64,000 nt of DNA from UBA10649 sp963755335 (GTDB lineage: Bacteria > Actinomycetota > Actinomycetes > S36-B12), in the NCBI GenBank assembly GCA_963755335.1, contig CAVWJW010000008.1, positions 1,674,001 to 1,738,000 of the forward strand, given 5' to 3'. The notes below the pieces were generated by a model. It made no database searches. It saw nothing but the letters and a program-made list of their open reading frames with translations, and was not told the origin of the DNA. Both the position numbers and the translations under genes were made by a program. Within the stretch, counting starts at the first letter, position 1. Each line of letters begins with the position of its first letter. Of the stretch, positions 7,087-15,090 are shown piece by piece.

Positions 7087-8271
7087 GTGACGACCGCGAC
7101 GGACACCCGACCACGCTGGCTCGTCCTGACCGCGCTCGTCATGGTCGCGGTGAACTTGCGCATCGCGTTGTCGAGCGTGCCGGCCGTGGTCGCCGACATC
7201 GTCGACGCCACGGGCTGGTCGGGAGTCACGGTGGGCGCGCTGACGACCATCCCCGTGCTGTGCATGGGCGCGTTCGCCCTGGTCGTCCCGCGGATCGCGC
7301 GGCGGATCGGTCGGCGACAGACCGTCGCGCTGGCCCTCACCCTGCTCGTGGTGGCGCTCACGGCGCGGTTGGCAGCGACGGTGCCCGGGGTGTTGCACGC
7401 ATCGGTCTTCGTCGCCGGCGTCGGCATCGCGCTGGCCGCGGGACTCGTGCCGAGCATCGTGCGCGAGCAGGTGCCCGATGCCGTAGGCGCCGCCACTGGC
7501 CTGTGGACCGCGGCCATGATGACCGGAGCCGCGCTCGGCGGGGCGCTCACCGTGCCCCTGGCGGCGGTTCTCGGCTCCTGGCAGAAGGCGCTGGCCTTCT
7601 GGGCCATCCCCGCCGCCATCGGCCTGGTCTTCTGGTGGCTCGTCGAGACGCGGCACCAGCCAGGACACGGTGCGGTCCGGCCCTCGGTCCGCATCCGCGA
7701 GCTGCCGTGGCGCAACAGGTCGGCGTGGGCCCTGACGGCCTACCTGGCGCTCAACTCGATCGTCTTCTACACGTCGCTGGCCTGGCTGGCCCCGTCGTTC
7801 GTCGAGCGCGGCTGGACGCGGATCGACGCCGGCTGGCTCCTCGGACTGTTCACCGCGAGCCAGGTCGTCGCGGCCCTCGTCATGCCCCACGTGGCCGAGC
7901 GGAGCAGGGCCCGACGCCTGATCTACGCCGCGAGCGTCGTTCTCGTGGTCGTCTGCCTCCTCGCCATCGCGTGGGCACCGACCACCCTGACGGCCCTGTC
8001 CGTGCTGGTGTTCGGCAGCGCTCTGGGAGCCGGGTTCGCGATGGGCCTGGCCCTGCTCAGCGAGTACGCGGCGACCGGCGACTCGTCAGCCCGGCTCACC
8101 GCCATGGCCTTCTCGGTGACCTACCTGGCCGCGGCGACCGGTCCGATCGTCGCCGGCGCGATCCTCGACAGCTTCGATTCGTGGCCGGCTGTGTTCACCC
8201 TGCTGGCGGTGGCGGCGACGGCGCAGCTCGCCATGGTCCCGGCCCTGCGCCGAGGCATCACCATCCACTGA
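7087..8271 (+). CDS. MFS transporter, CynX/NimT-like
   Basis: Integral membrane secondary transporter of 394 residues with about 12 hydrophobic segments. The first is VLTALVMVAVNLRIALSSV, a pattern seen in the CynX/NimT (cyanate transporter-like) branch of the major facilitator superfamily. The loop RIARRIGRRQTVA corresponds to the conserved basic loop between helices 2 and 3. The start GTG 7087 gives a short cytoplasmic tail before helix 1; the open frame extends upstream but is shadow there. It is followed after 52 bases by a guanine deaminase gene on the same strand, which hints at transport of a purine or related compound. Substrate and direction are not determinable from sequence. Confidence 0.82.
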   Translation: MTTATDTRPRWLVLTALVMVAVNLRIALSSVPAVVADIVDATGWSGVTVGALTTIPVLCMGAFALVVPRIARRIGRRQTVALALTLLVVALTARLAATVPGVLHASVFVAGVGIALAAGLVPSIVREQVPDAVGAATGLWTAAMMTGAALGGALTVPLAAVLGSWQKALAFWAIPAAIGLVFWWLVETRHQPGHGAVRPSVRIRELPWRNRSAWALTAYLALNSIVFYTSLAWLAPSFVERGWTRIDAGWLLGLFTASQVVAALVMPHVAERSRARRLIYAASVVLVVVCLLAIAWAPTTLTALSVLVFGSALGAGFAMGLALLSEYAATGDSSARLTAMAFSVTYLAAATGPIVAGAILDSFDSWPAVFTLLAVAATAQLAMVPALRRGITIH

Positions 8272-8311
8272 ACGGCCTTCTGTGGACAGTCCATCACCGC
8301 ACGGCCGGCGT

Positions 8312-8317
8312 TATCGT
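8312..8317 (+). promoter_or_regulatory. Leaderless -10 box for guanine deaminase
   Basis: TATCGT matches TANNNT and ends six bases before the GTG at 8324. There is no Shine-Dalgarno sequence before that GTG, as expected for a leaderless message. This supports the start and suggests that guaD is transcribed separately from the upstream MFS gene. Confidence 0.5.
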
Positions 8318-8323
8318 CGACGA

Positions 8324-9748
8324 GTGCCCCGACTGCATCGTGGTCACCTCTTCCACGTCGCCGGCGCGCCAGCACAGGCTGACGCGTGCGCAGCACTCGT
8401 GCACCTTCCCGACGGCGGCCTGCTCGTCGACGACGACGGGCTCATCTCGTGGTGCGGACCGTGGGCCGAGCGACCCGAGGTCACGACGTCGGCGGTCGTC
8501 GTCGACCACCATGGGTCCTTCGTGCTTCCCGGCTTCGTCGACGCCCATCTGCACTTCCCCCAGCTGCACGTGCTGGACTCGCGTGGGGGCGGGCAGCTGC
8601 TCGAGTGGCTCGATCGCGTGGTCTTCCCCGCCGAGGCGCGCTTCGAGGACGTCGAGTACGCCCGGTCGGCCGCGGCGCACTTCTGCCGACAGCTCGCGAC
8701 GATGGGCACGACGACCTCCCTCGTGCTCGGCTCGCAGTTCCCGCACGCGCAGCAGTCGCTGACCGACGCCGCGCAGCGGACCGGACTGCGCATGATCACC
8801 GGACGTACGACGATGACCGTCGGTCCCGTCTCCGCGAATGCCCTCCTCACCAGTGAGAGCGATGCCATCGCACTGGTACGGGACGAGATCCAGCGCGGGC
8901 ACCCCTCGGACCCGACGGAGCGAGCCTCGGCCCTCCAGCAGGTGGCCGTCATCCCGCGCTTCGCGCTCAGCGTGACCGCGCGCACCTTGAGGGCGCTCGG
9001 CGAGCTCTACGACGAATATCGCGACGACGGCGTCTACTTCAGCTCGCACCTGTCGGAGAACAACCGGGCCGGCGACGGCGAGGTCGCATCCGTGCTGGCG
9101 GCCTACGGCGTCCGGCGGTACCTCGACGTGTTCGACGGGAGGTTCCTGGCCGACTCCGCCGCGGGCGGCCCGTCGCTGCTCGGTCGCCGCACGGTGCTGG
9201 CGCACGGCGTCCACTGCATGCCCGCCGAGCTCGAGCGGCTGGCCGAGTCAGGGTCGGCGCTCGCCCACTGTCCGGTGTCACAGCAGTTCCTCGGATCGGG
9301 GACGATGCCCTGGCGAGCCACGACCGCCTCGGGCGTGACCGTGGCGATCGGCAGCGACGTCGCCGCCGGCGACGAGTGGTTCATCCCGCGCGTGCTGAAT
9401 GCGTGCTTCAAGGTGCACCACAGCGAGTCCGGTGACGCGTCCTTGGCCCTCGACCCAGCGGATCTCCTCTTCGCCGCGACCAACGCCGGAGCCCGGGCCC
9501 TCGATCTGGAGGACAGGATCGGCAACTTCGACGTGGGCAAGGAGGCGGACCTCGTCGTGATCGACCCGGATCGGTGCCCCGAGCTGGCGGCGCTCCTGGA
9601 CGGTCGCGATCCGCTGCCCGATCCGGCAGCGGATGGCGAGGCCCTGCTGTTCGCCGTGCTGATGGCCACGCGCGAGACGGGGCTCGCGGAGGCCTACGTG
9701 CGTGGCCGCCGTCTGGACACGGACGTTCGCGAGCTCGCGAACGCGTAG
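8324..9748 (+). CDS. guaD: Guanine deaminase (amidohydrolase family)
   Basis: Zinc amidohydrolase that converts guanine to xanthine. 474 residues from GTG 8324. Metal ligands are visible: H75 and H77 in VDAHLHFPQ, a histidine in SSHLSEN, one in AHGVHC and an aspartate in GSDVAAG. The segment GGGQLLEWLDRVVFPAEARF matches the guanine deaminase signature following the HxH motif, which separates it from other amidohydrolases such as chlorohydrolases. The C-terminus carries the usual DVGKEADLVVIDP of the composite beta domain. It ends seven bases before the convergent hisG stop. No other purine-degradation gene is nearby apart from the transporter upstream. Confidence 0.88.
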   Translation: MPRLHRGHLFHVAGAPAQADACAALVHLPDGGLLVDDDGLISWCGPWAERPEVTTSAVVVDHHGSFVLPGFVDAHLHFPQLHVLDSRGGGQLLEWLDRVVFPAEARFEDVEYARSAAAHFCRQLATMGTTTSLVLGSQFPHAQQSLTDAAQRTGLRMITGRTTMTVGPVSANALLTSESDAIALVRDEIQRGHPSDPTERASALQQVAVIPRFALSVTARTLRALGELYDEYRDDGVYFSSHLSENNRAGDGEVASVLAAYGVRRYLDVFDGRFLADSAAGGPSLLGRRTVLAHGVHCMPAELERLAESGSALAHCPVSQQFLGSGTMPWRATTASGVTVAIGSDVAAGDEWFIPRVLNACFKVHHSESGDASLALDPADLLFAATNAGARALDLEDRIGNFDVGKEADLVVIDPDRCPELAALLDGRDPLPDPAADGEALLFAVLMATRETGLAEAYVRGRRLDTDVRELANA

Positions 9749-9755
9749 GCCTGTC

Positions 9756-10601
9756 TCAGAGGCGGCAGGCGTGGATATCGGTGACGAGGATTCCGCGGGC
9801 ACCGAGGTCGTAGAGCTCGTCCATGATCCGGTGGACGTCCGTCGACGGCACCATCGCCCGAACGGCAGACCACAGCGGGTCATGCAAGGACGAGACCGTC
9901 GGCGACTCGATCCCCGGAGTGAGCGCACACGCCTGGTCGATCCGCTCGGTGAGGATGTCGTAGTCGACGAGGACGTACGAGCGCGCGACCATCACGCCGT
10001 GCAGCCGGCGGACGAACGTGTCGACCGCCGGGACCTGGGGGGCTCCACGTCGCCGGACCACGAGGGCCTCGCTGGTCATGATCGGGTCGCCGATGATCTC
10101 CAGCCCCGCGCGGCGAAGCGTCGTTCCCGTGGCGACGACGTCCGCGACCGCATCGGCGACGCCGAGAGCCACCGCGTTCTCGACGGCCCCATCGAGCTTG
10201 ACCACCCGCGCCTGGATGCCCGCCCGCTCGAGCCACGCCTCGAGCACGCCGGCGTACGAGGTGGCGATCGTCCGGCCGGAGAGGTCGGCGGGCTGCCAGC
10301 CCAGGCCGACCGGTGCGGCGAGCCGGAACGTGGACGGAGCGAAGCCCAGGTTGAGGATCTCGTCCGCCTGCGCCCCGGAGTCGAGCAGCATGTCGCGGCC
10401 GGTGATGCCGAGATCGAGGGTGCCCTCCCCCACGTAGATCGCGATGTCACGGGGACGCAGGAAGAAGAACTCGACGTCGTTGTCGGGGTCGTGGACGAGC
10501 AGGTCGCGCACGGACGCCGACCGCAGGTACCCGGCCTCGGTGAGCATCGCGCGAGCGGGCTCGCTCATCATGCCCTTGTTCGGTACGGCGACGCGCAGCA
10601 T
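9756..10601 (-). CDS. hisG: ATP phosphoribosyltransferase (HisG, long form)
   Basis: First enzyme of histidine synthesis, condensing ATP with PRPP, usually feedback-inhibited by histidine. 281 residues from ATG 10601, the long form with a C-terminal ACT-like regulatory domain (VMVARSYVLVDYDI to the end). The start MLRVAVPNKG, the motif RDIAIYVGEGTLDLGITGRD and the PRPP loop DAVADVVATGTTLR are typical. It follows hisE by 10 bases. In many actinobacteria hisE and hisG form such a pair away from the main his cluster, as here (main cluster 56135-62054). Confidence 0.97.
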   Translation of the reverse strand: MLRVAVPNKGMMSEPARAMLTEAGYLRSASVRDLLVHDPDNDVEFFFLRPRDIAIYVGEGTLDLGITGRDMLLDSGAQADEILNLGFAPSTFRLAAPVGLGWQPADLSGRTIATSYAGVLEAWLERAGIQARVVKLDGAVENAVALGVADAVADVVATGTTLRRAGLEIIGDPIMTSEALVVRRRGAPQVPAVDTFVRRLHGVMVARSYVLVDYDILTERIDQACALTPGIESPTVSSLHDPLWSAVRAMVPSTDVHRIMDELYDLGARGILVTDIHACRL

Positions 10602-10611
10602 GCGGCGATCC

Positions 10612-10875
10612 CTACAGTCGGCGGTAGACGTCGTCGAGCGTGATATCGCTCGCGATGATGAGGCACTGGACGTGGTACAGCAGCTGGGCGATCTCCTCGG
10701 CCGTTCGCTCGGGACCCTCGTGCTCGGCCGCCATCCAGGCCTCGGCTGCCTCCTCGACGACCTTCTTGCCGACCGCGTGGACGCCCTTGTCGACAAGCAC
10801 CACCGTGCCGGACGACTCGTCGCGGTACGTCGTCTTCTTCACCAGTTCGGTGTACAGCTCGTCGAAGGTCTTCAC
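10612..10875 (-). CDS. hisE: Phosphoribosyl-ATP diphosphatase (HisE)
   Basis: Second step of histidine synthesis, hydrolysing phosphoribosyl-ATP to phosphoribosyl-AMP. The 87-residue all-helical protein contains the MazG-like metal-binding motif KKVVEEAAEAWMAA and EEIAQLLYHV. The start is GTG 10875, placed seven bases after a TAGGGT box, so translation is probably leaderless. It is followed by hisG and stands between the rib and his genes. The frame is intact. Confidence 0.96.
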   Translation of the reverse strand: MKTFDELYTELVKKTTYRDESSGTVVLVDKGVHAVGKKVVEEAAEAWMAAEHEGPERTAEEIAQLLYHVQCLIIASDITLDDVYRRL

Positions 10876-10882
10876 GACGGCA

Positions 10883-10888
10883 ACCCTA
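10883..10888 (-). promoter_or_regulatory. Leaderless -10 box for hisE-hisG
   Basis: TAGGGT matches TANNNT and lies seven bases before the hisE GTG. It sits in the 49-base gap after ribH, so hisE-hisG can be transcribed independently of the riboflavin genes. Confidence 0.5.
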
Positions 10889-10924
10889 TTGGCGGTGCGG
10901 GACCGCGCCGAATCCGGTCAGTGC

Positions 10925-11401
10925 TCAGGCGTGACGCAGGTCACCCAGTGTCGCGGCCGTCATCAGGGCGGCCAGGGTTGCGTCGGCGCCCTTGTCCTCG
11001 CTGGACCCCGGCAGTCCTGCCCGGGCCAGCGCCTGCGCCTCGTCATCGCAGGTGAGCACGCCGAAGCCGACCGGGACGGTGTGGTCGAGCGACACGCGCA
11101 TCAGGCCGTCGGTCGTTCCCTGGCAGACGTAGTCGAAGTGCGGCGTCCCCCCGCGGATGATCACGCCCAGCGCCACTATCGCGTCGAAGTCGCCGCTCGC
11201 CGCGCACGCCTGCGCGACCACGGGCAGCTCGAACGAGCCGGCCACGCGGATGAGAGTCGCCTCGGCGCCCGCGTCCTGGCAGGCCCGTGCCGCGCCGGCG
11301 ATGAGGCCGTCCATGACGACCTCGTGCCAGGACGAGGCCACGATCGCCACGCGCAGTCCGTCGCCGTTCACGCCGATCGTCGGCGCACCACCGCCGCTCA
11401 C
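10925..11401 (-). CDS. ribH: 6,7-dimethyl-8-ribityllumazine synthase
   Basis: Penultimate enzyme of riboflavin synthesis, joining the 4-carbon RibB product with the RibD product. 158 residues. Family motifs include VASSWHEVVMDGL, RVAGSFELPVVAQ, ALGVIIRGGTPHFDYVC and FGVLTCDDEAQA. The histidine in PHFDYVC corresponds to the catalytic His88 of the family. Start ATG 11401 overlaps the ribBA stop (11398) by 4 bases, showing coupling. It is the last gene of the rpe-ribD-ribE-ribBA-ribH block. Confidence 0.97.
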   Translation of the reverse strand: MSGGGAPTIGVNGDGLRVAIVASSWHEVVMDGLIAGAARACQDAGAEATLIRVAGSFELPVVAQACAASGDFDAIVALGVIIRGGTPHFDYVCQGTTDGLMRVSLDHTVPVGFGVLTCDDEAQALARAGLPGSSEDKGADATLAALMTAATLGDLRHA

Positions 11402-12757
11402 ATGGCCTCGTAGTCGTCGTCGGCCGGATCGTCGATCGGCGGAGCGGACAGGTTGTGTCCCATGCGGTCGGCCTTGGTGTTCAGGTACCGGCGATTGTGG
11501 TCATTGGGCTCGATGACCAGGGGCACCCGCTCGCTGATCGTCAGGCCGTACCCCTCGAGCCCCGCGCGCTTGGCGGGATTGTTCGTCAGGAGCCGCATGC
11601 TGCGCACGCCGATGTCGGCGAGGATCTGCGCTCCGGTGCCGTACTCGCGCGCATCCGCCGGCAGTCCGAGCTCGAGGTTGGCGTCGACGGTGTCGCGGCC
11701 GTTGTCCTGCAGCGAGTAGGCCTGCAGCTTCGCGAGCAGGCCGATCCCCCGCCCTTCGTGACCGCGCATGTACAGGACGACGCCACGCCCCTCGGCAGCG
11801 ACGTTGCGCAGGGCGGCGTGAAGCTGGGGCCCGCAGTCGCAGCGGTACGAGCCGAAGACGTCGCCGGTGAGGCACTCCGAGTGCACCCGCACCAGCACGT
11901 CGTCGCCGTCGCCGATGTCGCCGATGACCAGGGCGATGTGCTCGATCCCGTCGGTCTCGCTGCGGTAGCCGTGCGCGATGAACTCGCCGAACTCGGTCGG
12001 CAGTGGGGTCCGGGCGACCTCGGTGACCAGGCTCTCGGTGCGCCGCCGGAACCGGATGAGATCGGCGATCGAGATCATCAGGAGGCCGTGCTCGTCGGCG
12101 AAGGCGCGGCACTCGCGGCGCGCGCATCATCGTGCCGTCGTCGTTCACGAGTTCGCACAGGGCGCCGACGGGAGCCAGCCCGGCGAGCCTCGCCAGGTCG
12201 ACGCCGGCCTCGGTGTGGCCTGCACGGCGCAGCACGCCGCCGGGGACCGCCCGCAGGGGCATCACGTGCCCGGGCCGCGTGAGATCGTGGGCGTCGGTGG
12301 CCGAGTCCGCCAGCACCTTGATCGTGCGGGCACGGTCCTTGGCCGAGATGCCCGTCGTCTCGACGTCGCGCGCATCGACGGACACGGCGTAGGCGGTGCC
12401 CTTGCGATCCTCGTTCACGGCGGTCATCGGCGGCAGGCCGAGGCGATCGAGGTCGTCACCGGTCATCGACACGCAGATGTAGCCCGAGGTGTGACGGATC
12501 ATGAACCCCACGACCTCGGGCGTGGCCGCGGAGGCCGCGAAGATCAGGTCGCCCTCGTTCTCGCGGTCCTCGTCGTCGATGACGACCACGGCCTTGCCCG
12601 CCCTGATGTCGGCGATGGCCGCCTCGATCGAGTCGAGTCGGATGCCGCCGTCGGTCATGCCGTCGGCGCGACGTTCAGGCTTCGCTGCCGCCCCGGGGGC
12701 CGGCGCTGCAGCCTCGTCGGCAACCTCCTCGTCGAACAGCTCGTCCGCGGGAATCAC
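11398..12757 (-). CDS. ribBA: Bifunctional 3,4-dihydroxy-2-butanone-4-phosphate synthase / GTP cyclohydrolase II, frame broken once
   Basis: Makes both precursors of riboflavin, from ribulose-5-phosphate and from GTP. About 452 residues after correction. The N-terminal RibB half contains IDDEDRENEGDLIFAA and the C-terminal RibA half has the zinc cysteines in CLTGDVFGSYRCDCGPQL and RGHEGRGIGL. The frame breaks at about 12115-12122, in a CGCGCGCCGCG tract with one extra C; on each side translation reads DDGTMMR and then ECRAFADEHGLLMISIADL. Start GTG 12757 overlaps the ribE stop as GTGA. An alanine/acid-rich extension of about 35 residues precedes the RibB domain; an internal ATG at MTDGGIRL is the alternative start. 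Confidence 0.93.
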
Positions 12758-13350
12758 GTCAGCCTTCCTTCCAGAAGTCGCTCGACGTACTTCGCCAGCA
12801 CGTCGACCTCGATGTTCACGATGTCCCCGATCTCGTGCGTGCCCAACGTCGTGTGCTCGAGGGTCGTGGGGATGAGCGACACGCGGAAGGACTCGTCGTC
12901 GACGTGGACAACCGTCAACGATACGCCGTCCACCGTGATCGACCCTTTTTCGACGATGTACCGGCTCAGCGATGACGGGATGGCGAAGGACATGACGGTC
13001 CAGTGCCGGGCAGGCTCGATGCTGATCACCACGGCGGTTCCGTCGACGTGACCCTGGACGATGTGCCCGCCGAGGCGGGCGTCGACGCGGGCGGCCCGCT
13101 CGAGGTTCACCGGGCTGCCTTCGCCCAGGGAGCCGAGCGAGCTGCGGGCCAGGGTCTCCTGCATGACGTCGGCCGAGAACGTTCCGTCCAGGAGGTCGAC
13201 GACGGTGAGGCAGACCCCGTTCACGCTGATCGAGTCCCCCGGCTTCGCATCCGAGGTCACGAGAGCACCCTGGATGAGAAGCCGGGCGGCATCGCCCTGA
13301 TCGGTGACGGACAGCACGGAGCCCCGCTCCTCGACGATGCCGGTGAACAC
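12754..13350 (-). CDS. ribE: Riboflavin synthase alpha chain
   Basis: Dismutates two lumazine molecules into riboflavin and the RibD product. 198 residues built from two lumazine-binding beta-barrel repeats: the first begins MFTGIVEERGSV and the second after GGHIVQGHVDGTAVV. The repeated SxSVNGVCLTV/SITVDGVSLTVV pattern marks the paired barrels. It lies 2 bases after ribD and overlaps ribBA by 4 bases. No FMN riboswitch is seen before the block; the genes sit within a longer transcript starting at or upstream of rpe. Some databases call this gene ribC. Confidence 0.96.
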   Translation of the reverse strand: MFTGIVEERGSVLSVTDQGDAARLLIQGALVTSDAKPGDSISVNGVCLTVVDLLDGTFSADVMQETLARSSLGSLGEGSPVNLERAARVDARLGGHIVQGHVDGTAVVISIEPARHWTVMSFAIPSSLSRYIVEKGSITVDGVSLTVVHVDDESFRVSLIPTTLEHTTLGTHEIGDIVNIEVDVLAKYVERLLEGRLT

Positions 13351-13352
13351 CG

Positions 13353-14381
13353 CTACTGCTCCGCTCGCTCGTACGTGACCGTTCCGCTGATCCGGACATC
13401 CTCTCCGACCACCGAGACGTCATCGACGGCGACTCCCAGCGGAACGCCTCCCGGGGTGTGGCCGGGGGAGAACGCGACCGGACCGTCGCCGAGCAGGAGC
13501 GGGGCGACGTACCAGATGACGCGATCGACGAGCCTGGCCTCGACGAACGAGCCGGCCAGCGTCGGTCCGCCCTCGAGCAGGACGTGGCGAACGCCGCGTG
13601 AGTACAGGAGGTCGAGCAGGGCGGCCGGGTCCGGCTCGTCGACGAGCAGGGTCGGGGCACTGCCGTCGAGCAGTCGCGCGGTCCTGGGCAGCGGCGTCGA
13701 GCCGACGACGACCCGCAGCGGCTGGCCCTGCGGCGCGTCCGCGAGCCGCACGGTCAGCTCCGGGTCGTCGGCGAGCGCCGTGCCGGTGCCCACCACGACA
13801 GCGCCCACCCGGGCACGCAGCTCGTGAACCTCGATGCGGGCGGCGCTGCCGGTGAGCGCCGTCGGCCCCCCATCAGCGCCGGCGACCCGGCCGTCGAGAG
13901 ACACCGCCACCTTCCACGTGACCATCGGTCTGCCGTTCAGCTGCGCGAAGGTCCAGGCCTCGTTGACCGCCCGCGCATCATCCGCGAGGACGCCGGCGAT
14001 CACCTCGACACCAGCCGCGCGCAGGACCTCCGCTCCACCACCCGCCAGCGATGTCGGGTCGTCCTGGCCGAAGACGACTCGGGCGACCCCGGCATCGATG
14101 AGCGCGCTGGTGCATGGTCCCGTACGGCCGGTGTGCCGGCAGGGCTCGAGGGTCACGACCGCGGTCGCGCCCCGTGCCTTGTCGCCGGCGGCCGCCAGGG
14201 CGTCAACCTCGGCGTGCGGGGTGCCGGCCCCGCGGTGATGGCCGCGACCGACGACTGCTCCGTCCGCGTCCACGACGACGCACCCGACCCGCGGGTTCTC
14301 GCCGAACGGAGCGTCGTGGGACTGGGCGAGGGTCAGGGCCTCGCGCATGGGCTCGACCCAGCGGTCGATCGGATCGGTCAT
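13353..14381 (-). CDS. ribD: Bifunctional diaminohydroxyphosphoribosylaminopyrimidine deaminase / 5-amino-6-(5-phosphoribosylamino)uracil reductase
   Basis: Carries out the second and third steps from GTP to riboflavin. 342 residues. The N-terminal zinc deaminase domain has H56-A-E58 in TPHAEVDAL and cysteines C81 and C90 in EPCRHTGRTGPC. The C-terminal NADPH-dependent reductase domain includes RPMVTWKVAVSLDGRVA and LLEGGPTLAGSF. Start is ATG 14381, three bases after the rpe stop. The frame is intact and the length normal. Confidence 0.97.
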   Translation of the reverse strand: MTDPIDRWVEPMREALTLAQSHDAPFGENPRVGCVVVDADGAVVGRGHHRGAGTPHAEVDALAAAGDKARGATAVVTLEPCRHTGRTGPCTSALIDAGVARVVFGQDDPTSLAGGGAEVLRAAGVEVIAGVLADDARAVNEAWTFAQLNGRPMVTWKVAVSLDGRVAGADGGPTALTGSAARIEVHELRARVGAVVVGTGTALADDPELTVRLADAPQGQPLRVVVGSTPLPRTARLLDGSAPTLLVDEPDPAALLDLLYSRGVRHVLLEGGPTLAGSFVEARLVDRVIWYVAPLLLGDGPVAFSPGHTPGGVPLGVAVDDVSVVGEDVRISGTVTYERAEQ

Positions 14382-14384
14382 CGA

Positions 14385-15053
14385 CTAGGGCCGAGCACCG
14401 TTCTCGGCGCTCGCGCGCAGCAGCTCGACCATGATCGCCGGATCCTGCGCGCGATAGACCGCCGAGCCCGCCACGAACACGTCGGCGCCGGCGGCGGCGC
14501 ACCTCTCGATCGTCTCGGGTCCGATGCCGCCATCGACCTGCACCCAGATGTCGACGTCCGCCGAGTCGGCCAGCCGGCGCGCCTGCTGCACCTTCGGCAG
14601 CATCTCGGCCATGAAGTCCTGTCCGCCGAAGCCCGGCTCGACGGTCATCACGAGGATCATGTCGATGCCGCGGATCAGCCCCTCGATCGCGGACAGCGGG
14701 GTCCCCGGCTTGACCGCGACCCCAGCACGGGCACCTGCGGCGCGGATGTCCTTGGCCACCTGACGCGGCTTCGCCGCCGCCTCGACGTGGAACGTCACAC
14801 TGCCGGCGCCGGCCTCGGCGTACCCGGGCGCCCAGCGATCGGGGTCGGCGATCATCAGGTGGCAGTCGGCGGGGATGGCGACCTGCGAGACCAGCCGCTC
14901 GATGACAGGAAGGCCGAACGTCAGGTTCGGAACGAAGTGGTTGTCCATCACATCGAGATGGATCCAGTCGGCGGCCGACTCGACCCGTCGGACCTCCGCG
15001 GCGAGGTCGGCGAGGTCGGCGTTGAGGACGCTCGGAGAGATCTGCATGCCCAC
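14385..15053 (-). CDS. rpe: Ribulose-phosphate 3-epimerase
   Basis: TIM-barrel enzyme of the pentose phosphate pathway interconverting ribulose-5-phosphate and xylulose-5-phosphate; ribulose-5-phosphate is also the RibB substrate, which fits its place before the rib genes. Signatures: ISPSVLNADLADL, WIHLDVMDNHFVPN, VMTVEPGFGGQ and VDGGIGPETI. I choose GTG 15053 because TACTGT ends exactly six bases before it (leaderless); ATG 15047 two codons later is the alternative. The product is about 222 residues. Confidence 0.95.
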   Translation of the reverse strand: MGMQISPSVLNADLADLAAEVRRVESAADWIHLDVMDNHFVPNLTFGLPVIERLVSQVAIPADCHLMIADPDRWAPGYAEAGAGSVTFHVEAAAKPRQVAKDIRAAGARAGVAVKPGTPLSAIEGLIRGIDMILVMTVEPGFGGQDFMAEMLPKVQQARRLADSADVDIWVQVDGGIGPETIERCAAAGADVFVAGSAVYRAQDPAIMVELLRASAENGARP

Positions 15054-15059
15054 ACCCGC

Positions 15060-15065
15060 ACAGTA
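15060..15065 (-). promoter_or_regulatory. Leaderless -10 box for rpe and the rib genes
   Basis: TACTGT matches TANNNT with six bases to the GTG at 15053. It lies in the 37-base gap after rsmB, so it could drive rpe-ribD-ribE-ribBA-ribH separately from the upstream genes. Confidence 0.5.
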
Positions 15066-15090
15066 GTGCCGCCTCGATCCGGCAGTGCGG

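Noticed and set aside
11501..13660. 719-residue frame spanning ribBA, ribE and ribD
   Set aside because: It is chance read-through joining the RibB part of ribBA with out-of-frame parts of ribE and ribD, prolonged by the frame break near 12120.
14390..15090. FMN riboswitch for the rib genes
   Set aside because: The 37-base gap before rpe is too short and there is no matching core elsewhere in the block.
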